The notes: generated by a model from the sequence alone, not told the origin. A stretch of DNA of 64,000 nt from Streptosporangium carneum (GCF_027922005.1 NZ_BSEV01000003.1:395990-459989), one strand, 5' to 3'; numbered from the stretch's first letter, positions 15,760 through 24,410 are shown. Numbers and translations: made by a program.

Positions 15760-17111
15760 GCGCGTGGCTCACGCGGTACGCCGCCGCCCGCCCCCGGCCG
15801 CTCGTCGTCACGGCCCCCCACGCGACCCGCCTGCGGCTGCTCGCCGAGGCCGAACTGGCCCGGCGAGGCTGGCGCGGCGCGCGCTCCCCCGCGGGTGCCG
15901 ACCTGCTCGTCGTCTGCGGCACGCCCGCGGCCGCCCTGTCCAGGGCCGTCGAGGTGGTCTGGACCGATGTCCCCGCCCCCAGGACACTGGTCGAGCTGCG
16001 TGGAGACCCGCGTCCCGAGCTGGTGACGACCGCGCTGGACGGCGCGGTCGACCGCCTGGCCGACGTGCGGTCGCAACGACTCGACGCGGCCGGACGCGCG
16101 GGCGCGCGGGACGGGCGGCACGGCCCGGCGCAGCCGTACGACGAACACGACGGCGAGCACGACGACGGCGAACACCACGCCGAGCACGGCAGGCACGGTG
16201 AACAGGGCGGGCAAGAACACCACGGCGGGCACGGCGGGCAGCACGATCAGCACAGCGAGCACGGCGGGCACGGCAGGCACGGTGAACAGGGCGGGCAAGA
16301 ACACCACGGCGGGCACGGCGGGCAGCACGATCGACACGGCGGGCACGGGCATCACATGGGTAACCCCGGCGGGGTGCCGATGGCGGAAAGAGGCCGGGAC
16401 CGCGACGGTCTCACCCTCGACCGGCTGCACGTCCCGCTGGGCCCCGTGCTCTCCGACTGGCCCGCCGGGCTCGTCGTGGAGACCGTCCTGCAAGGCGACG
16501 TGATCCAACAGGCCCGGGTCGAGGTCGCGGGCGGACTGGGCACGGAACGGTTCTGGGACGCCCCCTGGCTGGCGGCGCTCGAAGGGCGGCGTGTGACCCG
16601 GGGCGAGGCCGCCCGTCGCGGCGCGGCCTCCCGCCTGGACAGCGTCGGGCGGCTGCTGGCCGTCGCGGGGTGGGGCGGGGCCGCCACGGAGGCGCGGCGG
16701 CTGCGCGACCGTCTGCTCTGGGAGCGGCGGGACGAGGGGGTCCCCGAAGAGTTCGCCGGGTTCGCCCGCCGGGTGCGGCGCTCATGGCTGCTTCACTGGA
16801 TGCTGCGCGGCCTGGGCACGCCGGGCCTCTCCCCCGGCCGCTCTCGCCCCGGTCGAGACGGTGTGGCCGCCAGGCTGGACGCATGGCTCGACGAGACGGG
16901 CCGCGCCCTGAACGCCTTGGACGACGGGTCGCCGCTCGACGACGACGCGGGCCCCCGCGGCCCTGTCGGCGACAGGCCGTCCGAGGCGCTGCTGTCCGCG
17001 CTTCCCGGGCTGCTCACCGGGACCGAGCTGGCGGCGGCACGACTCGTCGTCGCGGGCCTCGACCCCGACCTGGACCAGGTACGGCCCGCGCGCGAGGCCT
17101 CCCATGCCTGA
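15750..17111 (+). CDS. NuoB/NuoD-like fusion with His-rich linker, probably degenerate
   Basis: 453 residues. Residues about 10-70 resemble the NuoB fold remnant (ARRGWRGARSPAGADLLVVC then GTP), but the NuoB iron-sulfur cysteines are not present. Residues about 120-210 are a Gly/His-rich linker with two exact 64-bp repeats. Residues about 225-270 (VPLGPVLSDWPAGLVVETVL, VIQQARVEV) resemble the NuoD N-terminus, followed by a helical region without recognisable quinone-site residues. It occupies the place of nuoB-C-D. By-eye assignment; it may be a structural cap for the membrane arm. Overlaps nuoA by 10 bases. Confidence 0.6.
   Translation: MGLSAWLTRYAAARPRPLVVTAPHATRLRLLAEAELARRGWRGARSPAGADLLVVCGTPAAALSRAVEVVWTDVPAPRTLVELRGDPRPELVTTALDGAVDRLADVRSQRLDAAGRAGARDGRHGPAQPYDEHDGEHDDGEHHAEHGRHGEQGGQEHHGGHGGQHDQHSEHGGHGRHGEQGGQEHHGGHGGQHDRHGGHGHHMGNPGGVPMAERGRDRDGLTLDRLHVPLGPVLSDWPAGLVVETVLQGDVIQQARVEVAGGLGTERFWDAPWLAALEGRRVTRGEAARRGAASRLDSVGRLLAVAGWGGAATEARRLRDRLLWERRDEGVPEEFAGFARRVRRSWLLHWMLRGLGTPGLSPGRSRPGRDGVAARLDAWLDETGRALNALDDGSPLDDDAGPRGPVGDRPSEALLSALPGLLTGTELAAARLVVAGLDPDLDQVRPAREASHA
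16185..16332 (+). repeat. Two identical 64-bp direct repeats coding for the His-rich linker
   Basis: Copies at 16185-16248 and 16269-16332 look identical base for base with an 84-bp period (28 codons), so the frame is kept. The flanks continue the same GGHG/EH low-complexity pattern. Confidence 0.85.
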
Positions 17112-17298
17112 GACGGAACCCGCGGACGTCCCGAGTCCGGAACGGCTCTCCCCGCCGCCCGGCCAGCGGGGAGCGGAGGGCGGAGATCGCTCCGGGCGGG
17201 AACCGGACGTCCAGGAGACCCGGCCCGGGACGGGGAAGGAGGCTCCGACGGCACGACGGCCACCCGGACCGGAGGTCCAGGAGACCCGGCATGGGTGA
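17104..17298 (+). CDS. Possible 64-residue proline-rich ORF between the NuoB/D-like gene and nuoH
   Basis: ATG 17104 overlaps the upstream stop (ATGCCTGA), so it could be translated by coupling. The product is low-complexity, rich in Pro, Glu, Arg and Gly, and repeats VQETRPG and VQETRHG. No family recognised. It may instead be an expanded spacer generated by repeat duplication. Low confidence that it is a real gene. Confidence 0.3.
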   Translation: MPETEPADVPSPERLSPPPGQRGAEGGDRSGREPDVQETRPGTGKEAPTARRPPGPEVQETRHG

Positions 17299-17457
17299 GG
17301 CGACGTCCCCGGGGGCTCCGATCGCGCTGCTCGGGGCGCTCTGCGCGCCGGCGCCGACCGCCGTCCAAGAGGCCCGGCATGGGTGAGGCGACGCCCCTGT
17401 GGGCTCCGATCGCGCTGCTCGGGGCGCTCTGCGCGCTGGGGCTGGCCGCCGCCGTCC
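17281..17457 (+). repeat. 88-bp-period partial duplication of the nuoH start
   Basis: Sequence from ATG 17291 (ATGGGTGAGGCGACG, then GCTCCGATCGCGCTGCTCGG and GGCGCTCTGCGCG) recurs from ATG 17379. The shift of 88 is not a multiple of three, so the first copy encodes only a 31-residue peptide ending at a TGA inside the second start (ATGGGTGA). Confidence 0.8.
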
Positions 17458-18335
17458 TCGACGCGGTCCTGAGCGGGCTTCCCACGGCCTCGCATCCCGG
17501 CGACGCCGTGGAGAGCCCGCTCAGAAGCGGCCCGTTGAGTGCCGCGGGAGATCCGTTCAGGGAGGCGGCGCGGCTGCTGGTCCAGCAGAGACGGCGCACC
17601 TCTCTCGCGGACACCCTGCTGGTCCGCGTCGGTGTGTGCGGCCTCCTCGTCGTCGCGGTGCTGGCCGGGGTCGTGCTGCCGCTCGGGGACAGGCCGGTCG
17701 CCGACCTCGCAGCGGGCGTCGTGTGGTTCAACGCCATGGAGGTCGGCGCGTGGGGGGCGCTCTGGCTGACGGGGTGGGGCGCGAACTCCGTCTACCCGCT
17801 GGTCGGCGGGTACCGGTTCCTGGCGCAGGGGATGGCCTACGAGCTCCCGCACATGTTCGCCCTGATCACGGCGGCTCTCGGGGCGGGTTCTCTGCGCGTG
17901 GGCGACGTGGTGGCGGCGCAGCGGGGGCTGTGGTTCGCCGTCTGGATGCCCGTCGCCTTCGCGGTCTATCTCGTCTCGGCCCTGGCGATGGCCTTCTGGG
18001 GGCCGATGCGCGGGCCCGTCGGCCCGGACATCGCGGGAGGAGTGCGGGCCGAGTTGTCCGGGCCCGACCGACTGCTCTTCCAGGCCGGACGCCACCTCCT
18101 GCTGGCGGTCGTCGCCGCGGCGGCCGTTCCTCTCTTCCTCGGCGGCGGGGCGGGCCCCCTGCTGCCGCCGTGGCTGTGGACGTCGCTCAAGACCGCCGCG
18201 GTGCTCGCCCTGCTGGTGTGGAGCGGGCGCGGGCTGCCCACCGTGCGGATGGACCGCTTCATGTGGCTGTCGTGGCTGGTGCTGATCCCCGCCGCGCTCG
18301 CGCAGTTGCTCGTCGTCGCGGTCGTGGTGGGGTGA
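17379..18335 (+). CDS. nuoH: NuoH-like membrane subunit with divergent quinone loop
   Basis: 318 residues, about eight membrane helices. NuoH-like features: LADTLLVRVGVCGLLVVAV, GGYRFLAQGMAYELPHMFAL (the usual AQ-SYE helix) and WLWTSLKTAAVLALLVW. The loop that in standard NuoH is rich in acid residues (around the DLPE-E segment) reads here FWGPMRGPVGPDIAGGVRAE, lacking the Glu cluster that lines the quinone chamber. Start chosen at ATG 17379, the downstream copy of a duplicated start. The frame is open upstream to 17295 but that extension is Arg-rich. Confidence 0.78.
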   Translation: MGEATPLWAPIALLGALCALGLAAAVLDAVLSGLPTASHPGDAVESPLRSGPLSAAGDPFREAARLLVQQRRRTSLADTLLVRVGVCGLLVVAVLAGVVLPLGDRPVADLAAGVVWFNAMEVGAWGALWLTGWGANSVYPLVGGYRFLAQGMAYELPHMFALITAALGAGSLRVGDVVAAQRGLWFAVWMPVAFAVYLVSALAMAFWGPMRGPVGPDIAGGVRAELSGPDRLLFQAGRHLLLAVVAAAAVPLFLGGGAGPLLPPWLWTSLKTAAVLALLVWSGRGLPTVRMDRFMWLSWLVLIPAALAQLLVVAVVVG

Positions 18336-18916
18336 CGGGGCGGTGGCAGAGTGGTGACGGGGCGGTGACAGGACACGGCGCGGTGACGGCCCCGCCTGCC
18401 GCGTTCTGGGCTTCCGCGGCGTTCTGGGGGCTCGCCGCGGTCGCGGTCGCGTGCGGCGTCGCGGTGTTCGTCGTCGACTCCATGGCGCGGGCGACGTTCG
18501 CGCTGCTGGCGTCACTGATCGCCGTCGGCCTCTCCCTCCTGCTGATCGACCTGGAGTATCTCGGCCTCGTGGTGATCCTCATGATGATCATGGAGATGCT
18601 CGTCATGGCCGTCTTCATGATCATGTACATGATGAACCCCGCCGGGCTGATGCCCATGAAGATGGTGCACAACAACCGCGGGGCCGCGCTCATCGCGGGC
18701 ACGGTCTTCGTCCTGCTCGCCTCGGGGGTGTTCCTCGTCCCGTGGCCCGAGCGCACGGGCACGACACCCGCGGATCCCGCCCACGCGCTCGGCCTGTCGA
18801 TCATGGGGCCGAAGATGCTCGTGATGATGATCGTCGGCGTGGCCATCCTCGCCACGATGGTCTCCACGACGGTGCTGGCGACGGACCGGGGACGCCGCCG
18901 CGGGAAGGGGCCCTGA
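18332..18916 (+). CDS. nuoJ: NuoJ-like membrane subunit
   Basis: 194 residues from GTG 18332, which overlaps the nuoH stop (GTGA); later in-frame GTGs near 18364 and 18382 are possible starts because the first 17 residues are low-complexity. Five helices follow: ATFALLASLIAVGLSLLLID, the methionine-rich ILMMIMEMLVMAVFMIMYMM, AALIAGTVFVLLASGVFLV, and a final IMGPKMLVMMIVGVAILATM. The conserved NuoJ helix-3 region is recognisable. Confidence 0.82.
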   Translation: MTGRWQSGDGAVTGHGAVTAPPAAFWASAAFWGLAAVAVACGVAVFVVDSMARATFALLASLIAVGLSLLLIDLEYLGLVVILMMIMEMLVMAVFMIMYMMNPAGLMPMKMVHNNRGAALIAGTVFVLLASGVFLVPWPERTGTTPADPAHALGLSIMGPKMLVMMIVGVAILATMVSTTVLATDRGRRRGKGP

Positions 18917-18917
18917 C

Positions 18918-19223
18918 ATGGGACTCCAGGCCTTCCTGCTGCTCGCGTGCGCGCTGTTCTCCGTCGGCCTGTACGGCGTGCTGTCCCAGCAGTCGATCGT
19001 CATGCTGATGATGGGCCTCGAACTCATGATCAACGGCCTGATCGCGGCAGGCGGGGCCTTCTGGTACCACGTGGCCCCCGCGGCCGCGGACGGTCAGGTG
19101 CTCGTCCTGGTCGCCGTGACCGTCATGGCGCTGGAGATGGCCATGGGGTTCGCCGTCACGACCGCCATCTTCAGGGCCCGCGAGGTCGACATCACCGACG
19201 AGGCCGGTGACCTGCGAGGATGA
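18918..19223 (+). CDS. nuoK: NuoK-like membrane subunit
   Basis: 101 residues, three helices, the normal NuoK length. Both proton-channel glutamates are kept: Glu35 in MLMMGLELMINGL and Glu73 in TVMALEMAMGFAV (E. coli Glu36 and Glu72). One base after the nuoJ stop; its own stop overlaps the nuoL start (ATGA). Confidence 0.92.
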   Translation: MGLQAFLLLACALFSVGLYGVLSQQSIVMLMMGLELMINGLIAAGGAFWYHVAPAAADGQVLVLVAVTVMALEMAMGFAVTTAIFRAREVDITDEAGDLRG

Positions 19224-21331
19224 GCGCGCTCGCGTGGCTGCTGCCGGGCCTGCCCGGCGTGACCGGCGTCCTGCTGGTGCTCGCGGGCGGCCTGAGGCGC
19301 GGCGGAACGGGCCACGGGGCGGGGCTCGGGAGGGACGGGCACGGCGGAACGAGGCCTGCGGGGACCGGTCACGTCAGAACAGGCCAGGGGGCGGGGCGCG
19401 AGGAGACCGGTCACGTCAGGACGGGCCACGGGGCGGGGCATGGGAGGAGCGGTCGTGGCGGCGGGGCTGGAGGCCTCGCCGGGAGGGCCGCCCCCGTGGG
19501 GGCCGTCGCGGTCGCGGCCGCCACCCTCGTGCTCGCCGTGCTCGCCGCGTTCACCCGCCCCGCCTCCTCGGTCCCGCTGTTCGCCGGGCTGCGGGCGGGG
19601 GTCGAGGTCGACGGGCTCTCCGCGGTGCTGGTCGTCACCGTCTCCGCAGTCGCGCTGGCGGTGCTCGTCTTCTCCGCGGGGGACACCCGCGAGCTCTCCG
19701 CCGAGAACACCCGCGGGCCCTCCACCGGGGGCACCCGCGAGCTCCCCGCCGGGGGCACCGGGGAGGCGGGGCGCGCCCGGTGCCGGTTCTTCGGGCTGAT
19801 GCTGCTGTTCACCGCCGCCATGCTGGTCACCGTCACGGCCGTCGACCTGGCACTGCTGCTGATGGGCTGGGAGGTCATGGGCGCCATGTCGTACGCGCTG
19901 ATCGGCTTCCTGTGGCGCGACGACGCCAGGGTGCGGTCGGCGGGCATCGCCTTCGTCACGACGCGCGCCGGGGACGCCGGCCTGTACGTCGCCGCGGGCT
20001 GCGCCCTGGCCGGGACCGGGTCGCTGGAGCTGGCCGGGCTCGCGGCGGGCGCGCGGCCGTGGCACGACCTGGTCGCCGCCGGGATCGTCGTCGCCGCGCT
20101 GGGCAAGTCCGCCCAGCTGCCGCTGTCGTTCTGGCTGTCGCACGCCATGGCGGGGCCGAGCCCGGTCTCGGCGCTGCTCCACTCCGCCACCATGGTCGCC
20201 GCCGGGGCCTACCTGCTGCTCCGCGCGCAGCCGCTGCTCGCCGTGACGGGCTGGGCCGCCCAGGCCGCGGCCTGGGCCGGGGCGCTGACGGCGCTGCTGC
20301 TCGGCGCGGTCGCCCTCGCCCAGCGGGACCTGAAGCAGTTGCTGGCCGCCTCGACCTGCGCCCAGCTCGGCTTCATGGTCCTGGCGGCGGGCACGGGCGC
20401 CCTCGCGGGCGGGACCGCCCACCTGGTCGCGCACGCGGCGGTCAAGAGCCTGCTGTTCCTGGGCGCGGGGGCGTGGCTGGCGGCGCTCGGCACGAAGGAC
20501 CTGCGGGAGCTTCGCGGCGCTGCGCGGCGTCACCGGCTCGTCGGGGTGACGTTCGGCGTGGGCGCCCTGGCGCTCGGCGGGGTGCCGCCGCTGTCGCTGT
20601 GGGTGACCAAGGAGTCCATCCTGTCCGTGGTCGCGGAACGGTCGCCGGCGCTGTACCTCCTGTCGCTGGTCGCGGCCCTGCTGGCCGCCGCCTACTCCGC
20701 CAAGGCGGTGACGGCGGTGTGGCGTCCCCGGGACCCGTGGACGCGCGACGACTCGGAGCGGCGGGGAACGGGCCGGGTCGGCCGCCTGGAAGGGCTGCCG
20801 CTGCCCGTGCTGGCCCTGGCGGCCGCGACGCTCGGCGTGGTCGGGCTGCCTCCGGTCTTCGAGGCCTGGCGGCGGCTGCTGGGGGCGGGCGGGGAGCCCG
20901 GCCCCGGCGGTGACGGGCTGCTCGCCACCGGGATCACGGCGATCGCGGTCACCGTCGCCGTGCCGCTCGCCGTACGACGCCGCGCGCCCGAGGCCCCTCC
21001 CCTCCTGCGCGACTGGCTGGGGCTCGAACGGGTCGCGGTCGCCCTGGTCTGGCGGCCCGTCATGGCGTTGGCGCGGTCGCTGGCCCGTTTCGACGACCGG
21101 GTGCTCGACGGCGTGGTGAGAAGCGTCCCGAGGGCCGGGACGGCGGCGGCCAGGCTGGCGCGGGGACGGGCCGAGGCCGGGGTCGACGGCCTCGTGCGCG
21201 ACGTCGGGACGGTGACGGCCAGGCTCGCCGGGCTGGCCCGCAGGCCGCAGACGGGCCAGGTGCACACCTACTTCGCCCAGGCGGCCGTGGGGCTCCTCCT
21301 GCTGGCCGTCGTGGTCGCGCTGGCGAGGTGA
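19220..21331 (+). CDS. nuoL: NuoL-like antiporter subunit with Gly/His-rich insertion
   Basis: 703 residues. Core Proton_antipo_M domain: GWEVMGAMSYALIGFLWRD (with the channel Glu), ALGKSAQLPLSFWLSHAMAG (channel Lys), PSPVSALLHSATMVAAGAYL, DLKQLLAASTCAQLGFMVLA. After the first helix there is a Gly/His-rich insert of about 70 residues encoded by 42-bp-period repeats, and a second insert (TRELSAENTRGPSTGGTREL) near residue 155; neither occurs in ordinary NuoL. The C-terminal lateral helix region is present, roughly 560-700. ATGA overlap with nuoK, GTGA overlap with nuoM. Confidence 0.9.
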   Translation: MSALAWLLPGLPGVTGVLLVLAGGLRRGGTGHGAGLGRDGHGGTRPAGTGHVRTGQGAGREETGHVRTGHGAGHGRSGRGGGAGGLAGRAAPVGAVAVAAATLVLAVLAAFTRPASSVPLFAGLRAGVEVDGLSAVLVVTVSAVALAVLVFSAGDTRELSAENTRGPSTGGTRELPAGGTGEAGRARCRFFGLMLLFTAAMLVTVTAVDLALLLMGWEVMGAMSYALIGFLWRDDARVRSAGIAFVTTRAGDAGLYVAAGCALAGTGSLELAGLAAGARPWHDLVAAGIVVAALGKSAQLPLSFWLSHAMAGPSPVSALLHSATMVAAGAYLLLRAQPLLAVTGWAAQAAAWAGALTALLLGAVALAQRDLKQLLAASTCAQLGFMVLAAGTGALAGGTAHLVAHAAVKSLLFLGAGAWLAALGTKDLRELRGAARRHRLVGVTFGVGALALGGVPPLSLWVTKESILSVVAERSPALYLLSLVAALLAAAYSAKAVTAVWRPRDPWTRDDSERRGTGRVGRLEGLPLPVLALAAATLGVVGLPPVFEAWRRLLGAGGEPGPGGDGLLATGITAIAVTVAVPLAVRRRAPEAPPLLRDWLGLERVAVALVWRPVMALARSLARFDDRVLDGVVRSVPRAGTAAARLARGRAEAGVDGLVRDVGTVTARLAGLARRPQTGQVHTYFAQAAVGLLLLAVVVALAR
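19363..19439 (+). repeat. 35-bp direct repeats inside nuoL
   Basis: GACCGGTCACGTCAGRAC plus RGGCCASGGGGCGGGGC occurs at 19363-19397 and 19405-19439 with a 42-bp period, so the frame is kept. They code for the GTGHVRTG-type insert. Confidence 0.75.
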
Positions 21332-22824
21332 GCGTGCTCACTGTCGTGATCTTCCTGCCCCTGGTCGTGGCCGGGGGGCTGGCGGTCGTGCCGGGACTCG
21401 GCGACCGCGTGGTCGTCGGGGTGTGGATCGCCGCCTCCGCCGCCGACCTGCTGCTGACGGCGGTGATGTGGCTCGGGTACGGAGGCGGGATCGGCTACGA
21501 GGCGCGGGCACGCTGGATCCCCTCCCTGGGCGCCGGGTACCACGTGGGGGTCGACGGCCTCTCGCTGCCGCTGATCGCGATGACCGCGCTGCTGTTCCTG
21601 GTGTGCGCGGTCTACTCGTCGGGGCGGACCGAGCGGGTCCGGCAGTACGCGGCGCTGTTCCTGGCGCTGCAGACCGTGTGCACCGGCCTGTTCGCCGCCC
21701 TGGACCTGCTGCTGTTCTTCGTCTTCTTCGACCTGTCGATCGTCGGCATGTACTTCGTGATCGTCGGCTGGGGGCACGGCGACCGGGCCCGCTCGGCGCT
21801 GAGGTTCTTCCTCTACACCTTCCTCGGCTCGCTGGCGCTGCTGCTGGGCTTCATCGGGCTCTACCTCGGCGGCGGGGCCCGCACCTTCGACATGGTCGAC
21901 CTGACCCGCGATCCGCCCTTCGCCGACGCCCAGGGAGTCTCGGGGCTCGTGCTGCTGGCGGTCGGCGTGGGACTGGCGATCAAGACGCCGACGGTCCCGT
22001 TCCACACCTGGCTCCCTCCGGCGCACACCGACGCGCCCGCCGCGGGATCCGCCGTCCTGGCGGGCGTCATGCTGAAGATGGGCGCCTACGGCCTCGCCAG
22101 GATCGCGATGCCGATGCTGCCCGGCGCCTGGCAGCGCCACGCCTGGGCGGTCGTCGTGGTCGGCGTGGTGAGCGTCCTGTACGGCGCGCTGGTCGCCCTG
22201 GCCCAGGAGAACGTCAAACGGCTGGTCGCCTACACCTCGATCAACCACATGGGCTACGTCGTGCTCGCGCTGGGCGCGGCGGGCCTGACGGCGGGGGACG
22301 TCCAGGCCAGAAGGCTGGCCGTCAGCGGGGCCGTCACCCAGATGGTCAGCCACGGGCTGATCACCGGGGCGCTCTTCCTGATCACCGGGGTGCTGTGGGA
22401 CCGCGCGCGCAGCTACGACCTCGGCCGGTTCGGCGGGATCGCCGCGGTCGCGCCGGTCCTCACCGGGCTGACGGCGGTGGCGGCGTTCGCCTCCCTCGGC
22501 CTGCCGGGGCTGTCCGGTTTCATCGCCGAGTTCCAGATCCTCGCCGGGGTCGTCGGCGTCGGACTGCCCGGCTCCGTGATCGCGGGCGTGCTCTCCGTCT
22601 GCGGCATCCTCATCACCGCCGCGCTGCTGCTGCGGATGCTGCACAGGGTGTTCCTCGGCGGCCCCGGGGAGCTGACGCCCCGCGTTCTCGACGTGCGCCC
22701 GCGCGAGCTGGCCGCGATCGCGCCGCTCCTCGCCCTGTCGGCGGCCGTCGGCGTCGCGCCCCGGTGGCTGCTGGACCTCGTCGAACCGGCCGCCGCCGCG
22801 ATCGTGTCGCTGGTGAGCCGGTGA
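21328..22824 (+). CDS. nuoM: NuoM-like antiporter subunit
   Basis: 498 residues from GTG 21328 (GTGA overlap with nuoL). About 14 helices; Proton_antipo_M core GLAIKTPTVPFHTWLPPAHT, GSAVLAGVMLKMGAYGLAR, ENVKRLVAYTSINHMGYVVL. Both channel lysines are present. The helix-5 position that carries Glu144 in E. coli NuoM appears as Asp here (FFVFFDLSIVGMYFVI). Membrane proton translocation is expected; partner electron-input subunits are absent from the operon. Confidence 0.92.
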   Translation: MSVLTVVIFLPLVVAGGLAVVPGLGDRVVVGVWIAASAADLLLTAVMWLGYGGGIGYEARARWIPSLGAGYHVGVDGLSLPLIAMTALLFLVCAVYSSGRTERVRQYAALFLALQTVCTGLFAALDLLLFFVFFDLSIVGMYFVIVGWGHGDRARSALRFFLYTFLGSLALLLGFIGLYLGGGARTFDMVDLTRDPPFADAQGVSGLVLLAVGVGLAIKTPTVPFHTWLPPAHTDAPAAGSAVLAGVMLKMGAYGLARIAMPMLPGAWQRHAWAVVVVGVVSVLYGALVALAQENVKRLVAYTSINHMGYVVLALGAAGLTAGDVQARRLAVSGAVTQMVSHGLITGALFLITGVLWDRARSYDLGRFGGIAAVAPVLTGLTAVAAFASLGLPGLSGFIAEFQILAGVVGVGLPGSVIAGVLSVCGILITAALLLRMLHRVFLGGPGELTPRVLDVRPRELAAIAPLLALSAAVGVAPRWLLDLVEPAAAAIVSLVSR

Positions 22825-24344
22825 ACGGCATGCGGGACGACCCGCTTGACCTGCTGCCCGAGCTGTTCCTGCTCGGCGGGGCGGTCCTGGGGCTTCTGGC
22901 CTGCGCGTTCCTGCCGCGTGGGCGCGGACGGCCGGTGGCGTGGATCTGCGCCCTGGGCCTGGCGGGCGGGCTGGCCGCCGCCTCGGTCGCGGCGGCCGGG
23001 CCCGGCGGGACGGTCTTCGCCTCCTACGCCCTCGACCCGCTCACCCACGTCACCCGGGTCGCGGTCGCGGCGGCGACCCTGGTCGTGGTGGTCCTGGCGG
23101 CCGGCGGGACGGCGGGTGGGAGGTCGGGCGGGGCGGGCGGGCGGCGGCTCGAGGCCGAGGTTCACGTCCTGCTGCTGCTGGCCGCCCTGGGCACGATCGT
23201 CATGGCGGGTGCCGAGGACCTGCTGGTCTTCGTCGCCGCCTACCTGCTGGCGAGCGTTCCCGGCTACGCGCTGGCCGGGCTGGGCGAGGACTCGGCGGGC
23301 ACGGAGGCGGCGCTCAAGTACTACCTGATGGGCGCCTTCCTCGGCGTCCTGACGCTGACCGGGGTGACGCTGCTGTACGGCCTGGCCGGGACGACCGCCT
23401 ACGGAGGGCTCGGCGGGCGGCTCCCCTCCGCCCCCTCGGCGGCGGTCGCCTGCGCCCTGGTCACGCTGCTCGCCGGGGTGCTGTTCAAGGCCGGAGGCGT
23501 GCCCGGCCACTTCTGGGTCCCGGACGTGACCGAGGGCGCTCCGGCGGCCGTGGCCGCGTTCGTCACGACGGTTCCCAAGATCGGTGCGTTCGCCGCGCTG
23601 TTCCGCATGGCGGGCGGGTTCTTCACGGCCTCGACGGCCGACTGGCGGCTCCTGCTGGCCCTGGTGTCCGTCGCGACGATGACGCTCGGCAACCTCGCCG
23701 CGTTCTTCCAGGACAACGTGCGCAGGCTGCTGGCCTACTCGACGATCAGCCAGGCCGGGTATCTCCTGCTGCCCGTCGTCGTGGCGGGTCGCGGAGACCT
23801 CGCCGAGCCCGCGCTGCTGTTCTACCTCGGCGCGTACGCCGTGACGAACCTGGGGGCCTTCGCGGTGGTCGTCGCCGTGGGAGGCGACCGCCTCCGCGAC
23901 CACACCGGCCTGGCCGGGCGCTCCCCGTGGCTGGCCTGCGCCCTGGCCGTCTGCCTGCTCGGACTGGTCGGCACCCCGCCGACCGCCGTCTTCTTCGGCA
24001 AGCTGACGGCCTTCGCCGCCGCGTGGAGCGGCGGCTACGCGTGGCTCGCCGTGGTCGCGGCGGCGAACACCGTCGCCAGCGTCTTCTACTACCTCCGGTG
24101 GATCGTCCCGGTGTTCCGTCCGGGAGAGACGGTCGTCGCCGCGCCGCCCGGCGACGCCGTGCCGAGTGAGGGCGCCGCCTCACCGGGTGTCGCCGTCCCG
24201 CGTGAGGGCGTCCCTTCGCCCGGCGGCGTCGCGGCGCGGAAGGGCCTCGCGCGGGGCGCGGTCGCAGTGGCCTGCGTCGCGGCCGCGGCCTCGGTCGCCC
24301 TGGGCCTCGCGAGCGGCGTGGCGCTCACCCTCGGCGGGCCGTAG
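22821..24344 (+). CDS. nuoN: NuoN-like antiporter subunit
   Basis: 507 residues from GTG 22821, overlapping the nuoM stop; ATG 22830 is an alternative. Core motifs: GVLFKAGGVPGHFWVPDVTE, TTVPKIGAFAALFRM, DNVRRLLAYSTISQAGYLLL. The helix-5 glutamate expected in a LELLSL-like context seems replaced (LVFVAAYLLASVPGYALAG). A repetitive linker near the C-terminus (GDAVPSEGAASPGVAVPREG) precedes the last helix. Last gene of the operon. Confidence 0.9.
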   Translation: MNGMRDDPLDLLPELFLLGGAVLGLLACAFLPRGRGRPVAWICALGLAGGLAAASVAAAGPGGTVFASYALDPLTHVTRVAVAAATLVVVVLAAGGTAGGRSGGAGGRRLEAEVHVLLLLAALGTIVMAGAEDLLVFVAAYLLASVPGYALAGLGEDSAGTEAALKYYLMGAFLGVLTLTGVTLLYGLAGTTAYGGLGGRLPSAPSAAVACALVTLLAGVLFKAGGVPGHFWVPDVTEGAPAAVAAFVTTVPKIGAFAALFRMAGGFFTASTADWRLLLALVSVATMTLGNLAAFFQDNVRRLLAYSTISQAGYLLLPVVVAGRGDLAEPALLFYLGAYAVTNLGAFAVVVAVGGDRLRDHTGLAGRSPWLACALAVCLLGLVGTPPTAVFFGKLTAFAAAWSGGYAWLAVVAAANTVASVFYYLRWIVPVFRPGETVVAAPPGDAVPSEGAASPGVAVPREGVPSPGGVAARKGLARGAVAVACVAAAASVALGLASGVALTLGGP

Positions 24345-24356
24345 CGACGCGCGGCC

Positions 24357-24410
24357 GCTCCCGCCACCGCGACCGCTCCCGCCACCACTCCCGCCACCGC
24401 GACCGCGCTC
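24357..24410 (+). repeat. Short tandem repeats after nuoN
   Basis: GCTCCCGCCACCGCGACC and shorter variants (CTCCCGCCACC) are repeated three times directly after the nuoN stop. No gene. Confidence 0.6.

Noticed and set aside
16185..16332. Regularly spaced repeats as a CRISPR-like array
   Set aside because: Only two copies, inside a coding frame with a period divisible by three, coding for low-complexity residues.
16351..17300. Long overlapping frames on both strands around the NuoB/D-like gene
   Set aside because: They are shadows of the same biased composition. Only the frame overlapping nuoA and leading into nuoH fits the operon and resembles Nuo proteins.
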